Source: Actinomycetota bacterium
GTDB taxonomy: Bacteria > Actinomycetota > Actinomycetes > S36-B12 > FW305-bin1
Length of the DNA: 64,000 nt
Reading direction: 5' to 3'
Assembly (NCBI GenBank): GCA_004297305.1
Contig: SCTR01000009.1
Coordinates: 124,001-188,000 of the forward strand
Positions within the stretch are counted from its first letter, which is position 1. Every line of letters begins with the position of its first letter. The position numbers and the translations under genes were made by a program. Below are positions 49,178 to 58,440 of this stretch, piece after piece. The notes beneath the pieces were generated by a model. The model was not told where the DNA came from. It was given only the letters and a program-made list of their open reading frames with translations, and did no database searches.

Positions 49178-51028
49178 ATGGCCGCTGTGCCCGAGTTGGT
49201 GCGGACAACGGGGTCCCTGACGGCCGAGCTACCGCCGGAGGCGACCTGCGTCGGCCAGATGTTCCTGGACCGGGTGGCTCGCAGCCGCGACCGCGAGGCG
49301 TTTCGGGTACCGAACATGGTCGGCGGGTGGCGGTCGATCTCGTGGGGGGAGCTCGAGGTCGAGGTCGTCGAACTGGCGGCGGGACTGGTGGCTCTCGGAA
49401 TCGAGCCGGAGGACCGCGTCGCGATCGCCAGCAGCACACGGTTGGAGTGGATCGTCGCCGACCTCGCGATCATGTGCGCTGCGGCGGCCACGACCACGGT
49501 CTATCCCCAGACGCAGGCCGACGACATGGCTTACATCATGCGTGACGCCGGAGTCCGCCTGCTGTTCGCCGAGGACGCCGACCAGTTGGCCAAGGTCGAC
49601 GAGGAGCGGGCGGGGCTGCCCGATCTGGAGACCGTGGTGCTGATGCAGGGGGAGGGCGTCGGGTCCGCGGTGATGTCCTGGGAGGCGGTGCGGGCCGCCG
49701 GCCGGCAGCGGCTGGCCGAGAACGCCGCCACGGTCACCGACCGGGTGGCCGCCTCACGGCCGGATCACCTCGCAACGCTGGTCTACACCTCCGGCACGAC
49801 CGGGCGACCCAAGGGCGCCGAGCTGCCGCAGCGCTGCTGGACATATGAGGGCGCGACCATCGAGGCGCTCGACCTGCTCACCGAGGACGACGTGCAGTAT
49901 CTCTGGCTGCCGCTGGCGCACGTGTTCGGCAAGGTCCTGCTGTCGGCCCAGTTGCAGGTCGGCTTCGTCACCGCGGTCGACGGCCGGGTGGACCAGATCG
50001 TGACGAACCTGCCGGTGATCCGACCGACGTTCATGGCTGCCGTACCGCGGATCTTCGAGAAGGTGTACGCCGCGGTCCGCCGGCAGGCGGCGTCGGGTGC
50101 GAAGGCGAAGGTGTTCGACTGGGCCTTCGACGTCGGGCACCGGGCTGCGGCCAAACGCCGAGCGGGCGAGGACCTGGGGCGGGTTCTCGGACTGCAGCTG
50201 GCGGTGGCCGACCGGCTGGTGTTCAGCAAGATCAAGGAGCGGTTGGGCGGGCGCATCCGCTACCTGGTGTCCGGATCCGCGGCCCTGTCGCCGGACATCG
50301 CGGCCTGGTTCGAGGCCGCCGGAATCATTGTGCTGGAGGGATACGGGCTCACCGAGACCAGCGGATCGGTCAGCTTGAACCGGCCCGGTCGGATCGGGTA
50401 CGGCACCGTCGGCGAGCCGCTGGCGGGGACGGAGATGGCGACCGCGGCCGACGGCGAGATCCTGGTCCGTGGGCCCAGCGTGATGCGCGCCTACCGTGGC
50501 AACGAGGCGGCGACGGACGAGGCCATGCTTGCCGACGGGTGGCTCGCGACCGGTGACGTGGGGATCATCGACGAGTTGGGCCGGGTCGCCATCACCGATC
50601 GCAAGAAGGACCTGGTGAAGACCAGCAACGGCAAGTACATTGCGCCGCAGGCGATCGAGGCGCAGTTCAAGGCTATCTGCCCGCTGGTCGGCAACATCAT
50701 GGTCATCGCCGACGGCCGCCCGTTCGCCAGCGCGGTGGTCAGCCTCGACCACGACGCTGCCGCGGGTTTCGCGGCCTCCCATGGCCTGGCGTCGGTGGAA
50801 CCGGCACTGCTGGCAGCTGAACCCGCTGTGCGACAGGTGGTCGCGGACGCCTTCAGCTCCTTGAACAACCAGCTGAACCACTGGGAGACGATCAAGGAGT
50901 TCCGCATCCTGCCGCGTGACCTGACCGTCGAGGACGGCGAACTGACGCCGAGCCTGAAGGTGAAGCGCCGGGTGGTGCTGGACCACTTCGGTGAGATCGT
51001 GGACTCCATGTACGAGGGCCACCGATGA
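49178..51028 (+). CDS. Long-chain fatty-acid-CoA ligase (AMP-forming)
   Basis: 616 aa. ANL superfamily: VYTSGTTGRPKGAELPQRCWTYEG (P-loop A3), EGYGLTETSGSVSLNRPGRIGYGTVGEPLAGTEM (A5), GWLATGDVGIIDELGRVAITDRKKDLVKTSNGKYIAPQAIE (A7-A9) and TPSLKVKRRVVLDHF near the C-terminus (A10 lysine). This matches the FadD15/Faa1-like clade that activates long-chain fatty acids for beta-oxidation or lipid synthesis. It ends 18 bp before hemW. Confidence 0.92.
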   Translation: MAAVPELVRTTGSLTAELPPEATCVGQMFLDRVARSRDREAFRVPNMVGGWRSISWGELEVEVVELAAGLVALGIEPEDRVAIASSTRLEWIVADLAIMCAAAATTTVYPQTQADDMAYIMRDAGVRLLFAEDADQLAKVDEERAGLPDLETVVLMQGEGVGSAVMSWEAVRAAGRQRLAENAATVTDRVAASRPDHLATLVYTSGTTGRPKGAELPQRCWTYEGATIEALDLLTEDDVQYLWLPLAHVFGKVLLSAQLQVGFVTAVDGRVDQIVTNLPVIRPTFMAAVPRIFEKVYAAVRRQAASGAKAKVFDWAFDVGHRAAAKRRAGEDLGRVLGLQLAVADRLVFSKIKERLGGRIRYLVSGSAALSPDIAAWFEAAGIIVLEGYGLTETSGSVSLNRPGRIGYGTVGEPLAGTEMATAADGEILVRGPSVMRAYRGNEAATDEAMLADGWLATGDVGIIDELGRVAITDRKKDLVKTSNGKYIAPQAIEAQFKAICPLVGNIMVIADGRPFASAVVSLDHDAAAGFAASHGLASVEPALLAAEPAVRQVVADAFSSLNNQLNHWETIKEFRILPRDLTVEDGELTPSLKVKRRVVLDHFGEIVDSMYEGHR

Positions 51029-51046
51029 ACGGCGGCCGGCACGGCG

Positions 51047-52264
51047 ATGGCCTCACAGCCGCCTGACGGCGACCCGGCGCCCCGCGACGGCGCGCTGCCA
51101 CCGGATCGGCTCGCGGCGCTGGGGGAGCGGCCCTTCGGCGTCTACGTCCACGTGCCGTTCTGCTCGACCCGCTGTGGCTACTGCGACTTCAACACCTACA
51201 CCGCCGGCGAACTGGGTCCCGGGTCGAGCAGGTCGTCGTACCTGGACGCGGTGCTCGCCGAGGTGAGGCTGGCCCGCCGCGTGCTGGGACCGGCCGTGCC
51301 GCCGGCGACGACGGTCTTCTTCGGCGGCGGGACGCCGACGCTGCTGGCGCCGGACGAACTCGGCCGGCTGCTGGATGCCGTGGCGACCACCTTCGGCATC
51401 GCCGACGACGCCGAGGTCTCGGTCGAGGCGAACCCGGACTCAGTCGACGGTGCCGCCTTGCAGGCGTTGCGCCGCAACGGTTTCACCCGAGTCTCCTTCG
51501 GCATGCAGAGCGCGTCGCGGCACGTGTTGCAGGTGCTCGACCGGACCCATACCCCCGGCGGCGCGCTGCGCGCGGTGGCCGATGCGCGGGCGGCGGGGTT
51601 CGACCACGTCAACATCGACCTCATCTACGGCACGCCCGGCGAGACCGAACAGGACTGGCGCGACTCGTTGCAGGCCGCTGCGTCCAGCGGCGCCGATCAT
51701 GTCTCGGCGTACGCCCTGGTCGTGGAGGACGGCACGCGGATGGCGGCGCGGGTACGCCGCGGCGAACTGCCGGCACCCGACGACGACGAGGCTGCGGCGC
51801 GCTACCTGGTCGCCGAGGAGGTGCTGTCCGGCAGCGGGATGCGCTGGTACGAGGTATCGAACTGGGCCAAGCCCGGTGGGGAATGCCGGCACAACCTGGG
51901 GTACTGGCGTGGCGACGACTGGTGGGGCCTGGGACCCGGCGCGCACTCTCACGTGCGAGGGGTGCGGTGGTGGAACGTGCGGCACCCCACGGCGTACGCC
52001 GCGCGGCTGGCAGACGGCAGCTCGCCGGCGCAGGCCCGGGAGGTGCTCGATTCGCAGGACCGCTGGGTCGAGGACGTGCTGCTGCGGGTCCGGCTCGCCG
52101 AGGGTGTCGCGCTGGATGCCTTGGGACCGCGGGCATCGGTGGTGACCGCCCGGGCCGCCGCGGACGGGCTGGCCGAGGTCGATGCCTGGCGGCAGGGCCG
52201 ACTGGTGCTGACGCTGCGCGGGCGGTTGCTCGCCGACGCGGTCGTTCGCGATCTTGTCGCCTGA
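51047..52264 (+). CDS. hemW: Radical SAM heme chaperone HemW
   Basis: 405 aa. FGVYVHVPFCSTRCGYCDFNTYTAGEL carries the CxxxCxxC cluster motif with the extra HemW-type context, followed by TVFFGGGTPTLLAPDELGRLLD (GGGTP), EANPDSVD and RVSFGMQS. It lacks the extra cysteine before the cluster motif found in the true coproporphyrinogen oxidase HemN. Now regarded as a heme-trafficking protein inserting heme into respiratory enzymes. The position after lepA matches its usual actinobacterial neighbourhood. Confidence 0.93.
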   Translation: MASQPPDGDPAPRDGALPPDRLAALGERPFGVYVHVPFCSTRCGYCDFNTYTAGELGPGSSRSSYLDAVLAEVRLARRVLGPAVPPATTVFFGGGTPTLLAPDELGRLLDAVATTFGIADDAEVSVEANPDSVDGAALQALRRNGFTRVSFGMQSASRHVLQVLDRTHTPGGALRAVADARAAGFDHVNIDLIYGTPGETEQDWRDSLQAAASSGADHVSAYALVVEDGTRMAARVRRGELPAPDDDEAAARYLVAEEVLSGSGMRWYEVSNWAKPGGECRHNLGYWRGDDWWGLGPGAHSHVRGVRWWNVRHPTAYAARLADGSSPAQAREVLDSQDRWVEDVLLRVRLAEGVALDALGPRASVVTARAAADGLAEVDAWRQGRLVLTLRGRLLADAVVRDLVA

Positions 52265-52278
52265 GCCGCGGACGAGAA

Positions 52279-52310
52279 ACGGGCCGGGACGCTGGTGCGT
52301 CCCGGCCCGT
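52279..52310. terminator. Strong terminator after hemW
   Basis: Perfect 14-bp inverted repeat ACGGGCCGGGACGC / GCGTCCCGGCCCGT around the loop TGGT. It sits between the convergent genes hemW (+) and the DUF4870 gene (-), so it can serve both. Confidence 0.9.
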
Positions 52311-52351
52311 CGCCGTCAGCCCGGCACGGTGGTGGCCGGCGGAGTCGAACC

Positions 52352-52945
52352 TCAGGTCTTGATCAGCCGCAGGCTGTACGGGTAGCGGTACGCCTCGCCG
52401 CCGTACGACTTCACCGCCCCGATGATCGTGAAGACCAGGGACCCGATCGCGACGAACGCGATGGCGAGGAACAGCAGAACTCCCAGCGGAGCGAACACCA
52501 CGACGAAGATGATGGCCAGGATGTAGGCCGGGATCATGAAGATCGCGATGGTGATGATCCAGTTCAGGGCCTCGGTCGCTTGATCCTTCACGAACGCCGA
52601 ACGCTTGCCGAAGATGAGCAGGATCAGCAGCGGCGCGAGGAAGCTGAGCAGGAGCTGGCCGACGTAGGCGAGCATCGCCCACATGCGTTCGTCGCTGGGT
52701 GACAAGGGCGCCTCGCCGGCGGGGTAGCCGTAGCCGGGCGGCGGTTGCTGGTAGCCCGGTGGCGGCGCGTAGCCGGGAGCCGGTGGGGCTTGGTACCCCG
52801 GCGCGGGCGGCTGGTAGCCGGGCGGGTTCTGCCCGTATTGCGGAGCTGCCGGTGGCGGAGCCGGAGACGCCGGCGGCGGCGGAGCGGGCGGGACGTTCGT
52901 CCCCAGGGGGTCCTCGGGATGCGGCGGGCCTGGCTGATCGGTCAT
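52352..52945 (-). CDS. DUF4870 membrane protein with Pro/Gly/Tyr-rich N-terminus
   Basis: 197 aa from the ATG at 52945, chosen for GGAGGTG 6 nt upstream. The first ~85 residues are a proline, glycine and tyrosine-rich tail (PPGYQPPAPGYQAPP). The DUF4870 membrane domain follows: SPSDERMWAMLAYVGQLLLSFLAPLLILLIFGKRSAFVKDQATEALNWIITIAIFM, then two more helices. Function unknown; members of this family are small polytopic proteins widespread in actinobacteria. Confidence 0.88.
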   Translation of the reverse strand: MTDQPGPPHPEDPLGTNVPPAPPPPASPAPPPAAPQYGQNPPGYQPPAPGYQAPPAPGYAPPPGYQQPPPGYGYPAGEAPLSPSDERMWAMLAYVGQLLLSFLAPLLILLIFGKRSAFVKDQATEALNWIITIAIFMIPAYILAIIFVVVFAPLGVLLFLAIAFVAIGSLVFTIIGAVKSYGGEAYRYPYSLRLIKT

Positions 52946-53125
52946 GGGAAACACCTCCACCCCCATCGTGGCCTCATTGCGACCGGAATGGGGGGACGAG
53001 CGCAGCGGTCAGGTGGGTTTGCGTGCCCGGACAGTACCGGCGACGGTGGGTGTTCGGCGGTGAACTGCGCCGATCGCGCCGGGCTGCGCTACGGCGCACA
53101 AGCATCGAGCGTCGATCCGCGAAGT

Positions 53126-53953
53126 TCAGCCAGCGGTCACGAAGTCGACGAGTTCTTCGACCCGGCCCAGCAGCGACGGCTCGAGGTCGCTGTACGTCGA
53201 CACCCGCGCCAGCAGCGCCCGCCAGGCGCGCCCGGTGTCCGGATCCCAGCCCAGTTGCGCGCACACGCCCGATTTCCAGTCCGTCCCGCGGGGTACCGAC
53301 GGCCATCGGGCTATCCCGGCTGCTTCGGGCCGTACGGCGGCCCACACGTCGACATACGGATGCCCCACGACCAGGACGTTCCCGGCGTGCTCCGCGCTGA
53401 CCGCGTCGGCAAGGCGCGACTCCTTGCTACCAGCCACGTTGTGGTCGACGAGGACCCCCAGCCGGCGTCCCAGGCCCGGCTGGAACTCCCGTACGGCGTC
53501 GGGCAGATGATCGATGCCGCCCAGTTCCTCCACCACCACGCCCTCGATCCGCAGATCGTCGCCCCACACCTTCTCGACCAGTTCGGCGTCGTGGCGGCCT
53601 TCGACCCAGATTCGCGAGGCGCGGGCCACCCGCGCCCGCGTGGTCGCTACGGCGATCGAGCCGGAGGCGGTCCGTTTCGGGTTGGCGGCGACGGCGGTCC
53701 GCCGGACCAGCGTGACCCGCTCGCCCTCGACGAGGAAGCCGCCGGGCACGAGCAGGAACGGCCGTCGGCGGCCGTGCCGGTCCTCCAGGACTACGGCGTG
53801 CCCGTCGGGGCCGCGTTCCATCCCGACTACCGCCCCGCACCAGCCGGTGTCCGCGCATTCGACGACCAGCCCGGTCTCGGCGACGACCTGCCGTGGTGCC
53901 GGCCGTGACCGGCGCCCGGCCGACAACACGTCCGCGCCATACCTGTCCTGCAC
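53126..53953 (-). CDS. DUF3097 family protein
   Basis: 275 aa from a GTG at 53953 with GGAGG just upstream; the frame is open further but the family starts at VQDRYGADVLSAG. Conserved blocks include ASRIWVEGRHDAELVEKVWGDDLRIEGVVVEELGGIDHLPDAVREF and VLVDHNVAGSKESRLAD ... VLVVGHPYVDVWAAVRPEA, which resemble the core of TOPRIM-like folds (EGRHDAEL ... DHNVAGSKE). It is an actinobacteria-specific protein of unknown role, commonly near hemW, hrcA and dnaJ as here. Confidence 0.88.
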   Translation of the reverse strand: MQDRYGADVLSAGRRSRPAPRQVVAETGLVVECADTGWCGAVVGMERGPDGHAVVLEDRHGRRRPFLLVPGGFLVEGERVTLVRRTAVAANPKRTASGSIAVATTRARVARASRIWVEGRHDAELVEKVWGDDLRIEGVVVEELGGIDHLPDAVREFQPGLGRRLGVLVDHNVAGSKESRLADAVSAEHAGNVLVVGHPYVDVWAAVRPEAAGIARWPSVPRGTDWKSGVCAQLGWDPDTGRAWRALLARVSTYSDLEPSLLGRVEELVDFVTAG

Positions 53954-54211
53954 CGACCGCCTCCGTCTCGCCGTGGGCCACCGCAGGTGACCGCCGAGCG
54001 GGTGCGATCCTGCCGAGATCGGCAGCGCGGCACCGCATCGCGGCACCGGTCGGCGTGTCGGCCGTGCCTATCGGTGCTGTTTGTCGGCAGCTGCTGCCCG
54101 CAGTGCCGGCGCGATGGGCCGTGCGCTCCTGCGCATCGCGCCTCGCCCCGCACGCCGGCTCGTCCTGCGTTGCGGCACAGCGTCTTCTCGTCGGGTTCTC
54201 ATAGCGTCGTC

Positions 54212-56338
54212 ATGGCTCTGCCCGCCAGGCTGCCGGCCATGACGTCGACACTGCCCGGGCCCACCGCCGGCATGCAGCCGCATGCCCCCGGCTTCGCCCC
54301 GCCGGCCTCGTCCACCCCCGCCGCGCGACCCGAGGAGCGTCGGTCACTGCTCGGCCGGTTGGTTCGCGGCCGCACGGACGATCCGCGCTGGGTCCGCCCC
54401 GCCCTGCTGGCCGTCCTGCTGGGTACCGGGCTGCTCTACTGCTGGGGATTGTCGGCGTCGGGCTGGGCGAACTCGTTCTACGCCGCAGCGGTCCAGGCCG
54501 GTACCCAGAGCTGGAAGGCGTTCTTCTTCGGCTCGTCCGACGCGGCGAACTTCATCACCGTCGACAAGCCTCCCGCCTCGCTCTGGGTGATGGAACTGTC
54601 GGCGCGGATCTTCGGCCTGAACTCCTGGAGCATGCTCGTCCCGCAGGCCCTCGAAGGCGTTGCGGCGGTGGGGTTGTTGTACCTCGCGGTCCGTCGATGG
54701 TTCACCCCCGGCGCCGGCCTGCTGGCGGCCGCGGTGCTGGCGTTGACCCCGGTGGCGGTGCTGATGTTCCGGTTCAACAACCCGGACGCGCTGCTCGTGC
54801 TGCTGCTCGTGGCCGCGGCATACGCCACCATCCGGGCGATCGAACACGGCAGCACCAGGTGGCTCGTCCTGGCCGGCGCGGCGATCGGCTTCGGCTTCCT
54901 GACCAAGATGCTGCAGGCGTTCCTCGTCGTGCCGGCCTTCGCCCTCGCCTTCGTCGTCGCCGCACCAACCTCGTGGTGGCGTCGGCTGGGTTCGCTGGCG
55001 CTGGCGGGGCTGGCCCTGCTGGTGGCCGGCGGCTGGTGGGTCGCCGTCGTCGCGCTGCTGCCGGCGGACTGGCGGCCCTACGTCGGGGGCTCGCAGACCA
55101 ACAGCATTGTCGAACTGATCCTGGGCTACAACGGCCTGGGCAGGCTCAGCGGCGACGAGACCGGAAGCGTCGGCGGCGGCGCTGTGGGTTCGATGTGGGG
55201 GCAGACCGGCCTCAGCCGGTTGTTCGGTAGCGACTCCGGCGGCCAGATCTCGTGGCTGATCCCGGCGGCGCTGCTCGCCCTCGTCGTCGGCCTGCTGCTG
55301 ACCGCGAGGCGGCCCCGGACCGACCGGATGCGCGCGTCGTTTCTGTTGTGGGGCGGCTGGTTCGCCGTCACGTTCCTCGTCTTCAGCCTGATGGCCGGCA
55401 TCTTTCACGCCTACTACAACGTGGCGCTGGCGCCGGCCATCGGCGCCCTGGTCGGTACCGCAGCGGCCACGTTGTGGTCGAGGCGAACCCAGTGGTGGGC
55501 CCGGGCGCTGCTGGCGGCCGGAGTGACGACGACCGGGGTCTGGGCATTCGTGCTGCTGCGCCGTACGCCCGACTTCGTCCCCTTCCTGGCGTGGGTCATC
55601 CTGCTGGGATCGGTCGTCGCGGCCGCGCTGCTGCTGCTGCCACCGGTGCGCTCTGTAGCCGTGGCAATCGCCGCGGCGGGGCTGTTCGTCGTGCTCGCCG
55701 GTCCCTCGGCGTACGCCGCGCAGACCGCGGCGACTGCCCACGGTGGCTCGATCCCGTCGGCGGGGCCGGCCGCGCCCGGCGGCTTCGGTGGGCGCGGCGG
55801 CCTGGGTGGTGCCGGAGCGGCCGGGACGGCGGGACCGGGCGGGGCCGGTGGGCAACGTCCGGCCGGGCCGGGTACGCCGCCGACCGCTGCCGCCCCGCCG
55901 GTCGGCGGGTCGCCCCCTGCCGGGGGTGGGGCCGGTCAGCCGGGTGCAGCGCGTGGCGGCGCGGGTGGCCTGCTCGGCGGCAGTACGCCGAGCGCCGAAC
56001 TCACCGCGACGCTGTCGGCCGACGGCTCGGCGTACACCTGGGTCGCCGCCGCGGTCGGTTCCAACAGCGCGTCGGGCTATCAGCTGGCAACCGGGTACCC
56101 GGTCATGGCGATCGGCGGGTTCAACGGCTCCGACCCGGCGCCGAGCCTGGCGGCGTTCCAGCAGGAGGTGGCGGCCGGGCGGATCCACTACTTCGTCGGC
56201 GGCGGTGGCGGTTTCGGCCCCAGCCAGGGCGGCAGCAACGTGGCGAACCAGATAGCAACCTGGGTCGGTGACACCTTCACCGCCACAACCGTGGGCGGCG
56301 TGACCGTCTACGACCTGACGTCGCCGCGCGCTCAGTAG
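54212..56338 (+). CDS. ArnT/PMT-like GT39-type membrane glycosyltransferase
   Basis: 708 aa from the ATG at 54212; the frame is open upstream, but that region is the divergent promoter of the DUF3097 gene. A cytoplasmic ~70-residue Pro-rich leader precedes about a dozen membrane helices. SGWANSFYAAAVQAGTQSWKAFFFGSSDAANFITVDKPPASLWV carries the acidic first-loop motif and the DKPP element typical of this actinobacterial group. After the helices comes a Gly/Pro/Ala-rich linker (~530-605), then a small extracytoplasmic domain (LAAFQQEVAAGRIHYFVGGGG). It probably uses a polyprenyl-phosphate sugar to modify a cell-envelope acceptor. Its stop overlaps the convergent next gene by 7 bp. Confidence 0.88.
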   Translation: MALPARLPAMTSTLPGPTAGMQPHAPGFAPPASSTPAARPEERRSLLGRLVRGRTDDPRWVRPALLAVLLGTGLLYCWGLSASGWANSFYAAAVQAGTQSWKAFFFGSSDAANFITVDKPPASLWVMELSARIFGLNSWSMLVPQALEGVAAVGLLYLAVRRWFTPGAGLLAAAVLALTPVAVLMFRFNNPDALLVLLLVAAAYATIRAIEHGSTRWLVLAGAAIGFGFLTKMLQAFLVVPAFALAFVVAAPTSWWRRLGSLALAGLALLVAGGWWVAVVALLPADWRPYVGGSQTNSIVELILGYNGLGRLSGDETGSVGGGAVGSMWGQTGLSRLFGSDSGGQISWLIPAALLALVVGLLLTARRPRTDRMRASFLLWGGWFAVTFLVFSLMAGIFHAYYNVALAPAIGALVGTAAATLWSRRTQWWARALLAAGVTTTGVWAFVLLRRTPDFVPFLAWVILLGSVVAAALLLLPPVRSVAVAIAAAGLFVVLAGPSAYAAQTAATAHGGSIPSAGPAAPGGFGGRGGLGGAGAAGTAGPGGAGGQRPAGPGTPPTAAAPPVGGSPPAGGGAGQPGAARGGAGGLLGGSTPSAELTATLSADGSAYTWVAAAVGSNSASGYQLATGYPVMAIGGFNGSDPAPSLAAFQQEVAAGRIHYFVGGGGGFGPSQGGSNVANQIATWVGDTFTATTVGGVTVYDLTSPRAQ

Positions 56339-57126
56339 CCGCCGAACACGCCACGCAACTCGTCCAGGGTGATCGGGCCACCGATCGTCACGCCGGCCGG
56401 GGTGTGGGGGCCGGCCGACAGCCGGCCGCCCAGCAGTCGCAACAGGGCCTCGGCAGGCATCGCCACGACTCCGTCGGGTTCGTCGGGGACCGTGTCGAAC
56501 CGGACCGTGCCGTCGATGACCAGCCCCCGGCTGGTCTGCGGCGCGACCGTGTCGAGCCGAAGCCGTACCGAACGCCCGGCCACCGCCTCCGGTTTGCCGA
56601 TGCGGCCCAGGATGGTCCCGATCCGGTCCACCGCGATGCCGGCGAGGTCGGCGGGAATCGTTGCGGCCGAGTCGAAGGCCACGTCGATGTCCCAGCTGTG
56701 CAGGGCCAGTTCGACCAGGCGAAGGCCCGCAGACGTCGCCAGGTCGACCGGCTCGGCGAAGAACCCCAACCGGAAGCGGATGTCCGCCCGTTCCTGCGGG
56801 GTGAGTGCCTCGTATCCCTCGACGAGGTCACGGCTGGCGCGGACGAATCCCGCGGCCTGGTCCTCCGGCGTCATCGCGTCCCACCGCGCCCAGATCCCCT
56901 GGTTGAAATCCGGGCCGCGGTCGTCGGCGCCGCCGAGCGCGACCTGCAGGTTGGCCTGCGCGATCTGCGACCCGCTGCCGAGGTGGCTGAGTACCCGCGC
57001 GACGGTCCACTGGGCGGCGCCGGAGGGCCGGCGGAGGTCCTCCTCGTCCAGCAGGCGCACCCGGGCGCTGAGCCGGTCGTGGCTGCGACGCATCGCGGCG
57101 AGGACGTCGTCGGTGCCGGTGGCCAT
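56332..57126 (-). CDS. Maleylpyruvate isomerase-like (DinB fold) protein
   Basis: 264 aa from the ATG at 57126 with GGAGG upstream. [54 protein letters not shown] is the mycothiol-dependent maleylpyruvate isomerase N-terminal (DinB-type four-helix) domain, with a metal-type histidine in [19 protein letters not shown] gives the second conserved histidine. A C-terminal SCP2-like segment ([11 protein letters not shown] ... [19 protein letters not shown]) follows. Such proteins are actinobacterial thiol-linked enzymes of mostly unknown substrate. Confidence 0.85.
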   Translation of the reverse strand: MATGTDDVLAAMRRSHDRLSARVRLLDEEDLRRPSGAAQWTVARVLSHLGSGSQIAQANLQVALGGADDRGPDFNQGIWARWDAMTPEDQAAGFVRASRDLVEGYEALTPQERADIRFRLGFFAEPVDLATSAGLRLVELALHSWDIDVAFDSAATIPADLAGIAVDRIGTILGRIGKPEAVAGRSVRLRLDTVAPQTSRGLVIDGTVRFDTVPDEPDGVVAMPAEALLRLLGGRLSAGPHTPAGVTIGGPITLDELRGVFGGY

Positions 57127-57231
57127 GCGCTGACCGCCTCCTTGGAGGTGTGCGGGGTGGGCGAGCCGGAGCGTACGACGCTGCTCCCACGCCGCGGCGA
57201 GGCCGGGGTCGCGGCGGGACCAGTCGTACAC

Positions 57232-57258
57232 TTGGCACTCGGCCTACCCGAGTGCCAA
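57232..57258. promoter_or_regulatory. CIRCE operator upstream of hrcA
   Basis: TTGGCACTC-N9-GAGTGCCAA, a perfect 9-bp inverted repeat with the exact 9-bp spacing of CIRCE (consensus TTAGCACTC-N9-GAGTGCTAA). It is 47-74 bp upstream of the hrcA start. HrcA should bind here and repress its own hrcA-dnaJ operon until heat shock. Confidence 0.95.
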
Positions 57259-57305
57259 GTGCGGTGTGCTCACGACGATCCGGCGCCCTGTCAGGAGGTG
57301 GCGAG

Positions 57306-58325
57306 ATGCTCGACGACCGCAAGCTCGCCGTCCTGCGCGCCATCGTCGAGGACTACGTGGAGAACCGTGAGCCGGTCGGCTCCAAGGGGATCGCCGACCG
57401 GCACCGGCTCGGCGTGTCCCCGGCGACGATCCGCAACGACATGGCCGCGCTGGAGGACGAGGGCTACATCGCGCAGCCGCACACCAGCGCCGGACGGGTC
57501 CCGACCGACAAGGGTTACCGGCTGTTCGTGGACCGGCTGGCCGGCGTCAAGCCCATGTCACCGGCCGAGCGGCGGGCGATCCACACCTTCCTGGACGAGG
57601 CCGTCGACCTCGACGACGTCCTGGTCCGCACGGTCCGCCTGCTGTCCCAGCTGACCAAGCAGGTCGCGCTGGTGCAGTACCCGTCGCTGGTGCGTTCCAG
57701 CGTGCGTCATATCGAGCTGGTCGCCCTCACCCCCACCCGGTTGATGCTCGTGCTCATCGCCGACACCGGTCGCGTCGAGCAGCGGGTGGTCGAGGTGCCC
57801 GCGCCGCTGGAGGAGGCGACCCTCGTCGAGCTGCGGACCGCGATCAACGGCGCGGTCGGCAACCGCCGGTTCGCCGAGGTCGCCGACGGCGTGGCCGAGC
57901 TGCCGTTGCGGTTCGATCCGGCCGCCCGACCTGCGGTCGCCGCGGTCCTCGCGACCCTGCTGGAGACGGTGGTCGAACGCGCCGAGGAGCGCGTCGTCCT
58001 CACCGGGACGGCAAACCTGGCCCGCTTCGGCGATGCGTTCCCCTCGACGATCCGGCCCGTGCTGGAAGCACTGGAGGAGCAGGTCGTCCTGCTGACCCTG
58101 CTCGGCGAGGCGACCTCGCCGGATCTGCTGACCGTCCGTATCGGCCACGAGAACACCGTCGAGGGGCTGTCGGCCACCTCGGTGGTGACGATGGGTTACG
58201 GCCGGGCCGATCAGGCCGTGGCCCGGCTGGGCGTCGTCGGTCCCACGCACATGGACTATCCCGGGGCCATCGGGGCGGTGCGAGCCGTCGCGCGCTACCT
58301 CGGGCATCTGTTGACCGAGCAGTAG
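57306..58325 (+). CDS. hrcA: Heat-inducible repressor HrcA
   Basis: 339 aa from the ATG at 57306 with GGAGGT upstream. The N-terminal winged helix [75 protein letters not shown] is the HrcA hallmark. The C-terminal GAF-like domain ends with [25 protein letters not shown]. It is an autoregulated repressor acting at CIRCE, whose folding depends on GroEL. Confidence 0.98.
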   Translation: MLDDRKLAVLRAIVEDYVENREPVGSKGIADRHRLGVSPATIRNDMAALEDEGYIAQPHTSAGRVPTDKGYRLFVDRLAGVKPMSPAERRAIHTFLDEAVDLDDVLVRTVRLLSQLTKQVALVQYPSLVRSSVRHIELVALTPTRLMLVLIADTGRVEQRVVEVPAPLEEATLVELRTAINGAVGNRRFAEVADGVAELPLRFDPAARPAVAAVLATLLETVVERAEERVVLTGTANLARFGDAFPSTIRPVLEALEEQVVLLTLLGEATSPDLLTVRIGHENTVEGLSATSVVTMGYGRADQAVARLGVVGPTHMDYPGAIGAVRAVARYLGHLLTEQ

Positions 58326-58355
58326 CGCCATCCGGGCCGTCGTCCGGCGGTTCGC

Positions 58356-58419
58356 CGCACGACGACGACCCACGACCACATACCGACGAAAACGACGTAC
58401 GACGACGACATACGACGAC
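58356..58419 (+). repeat. ACG-rich simple repeat between hrcA and dnaJ
   Basis: The 115-bp gap is dominated by imperfect ACGACG runs (ACGACGTACGACGACGACAT). No gene is seen. It may act as an unstructured linker carrying the dnaJ translation start region; no clear ribosome-binding site beyond GAGGGG is present. Confidence 0.6.
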
Positions 58420-58440
58420 TGAGGGGCACCGACCAACACC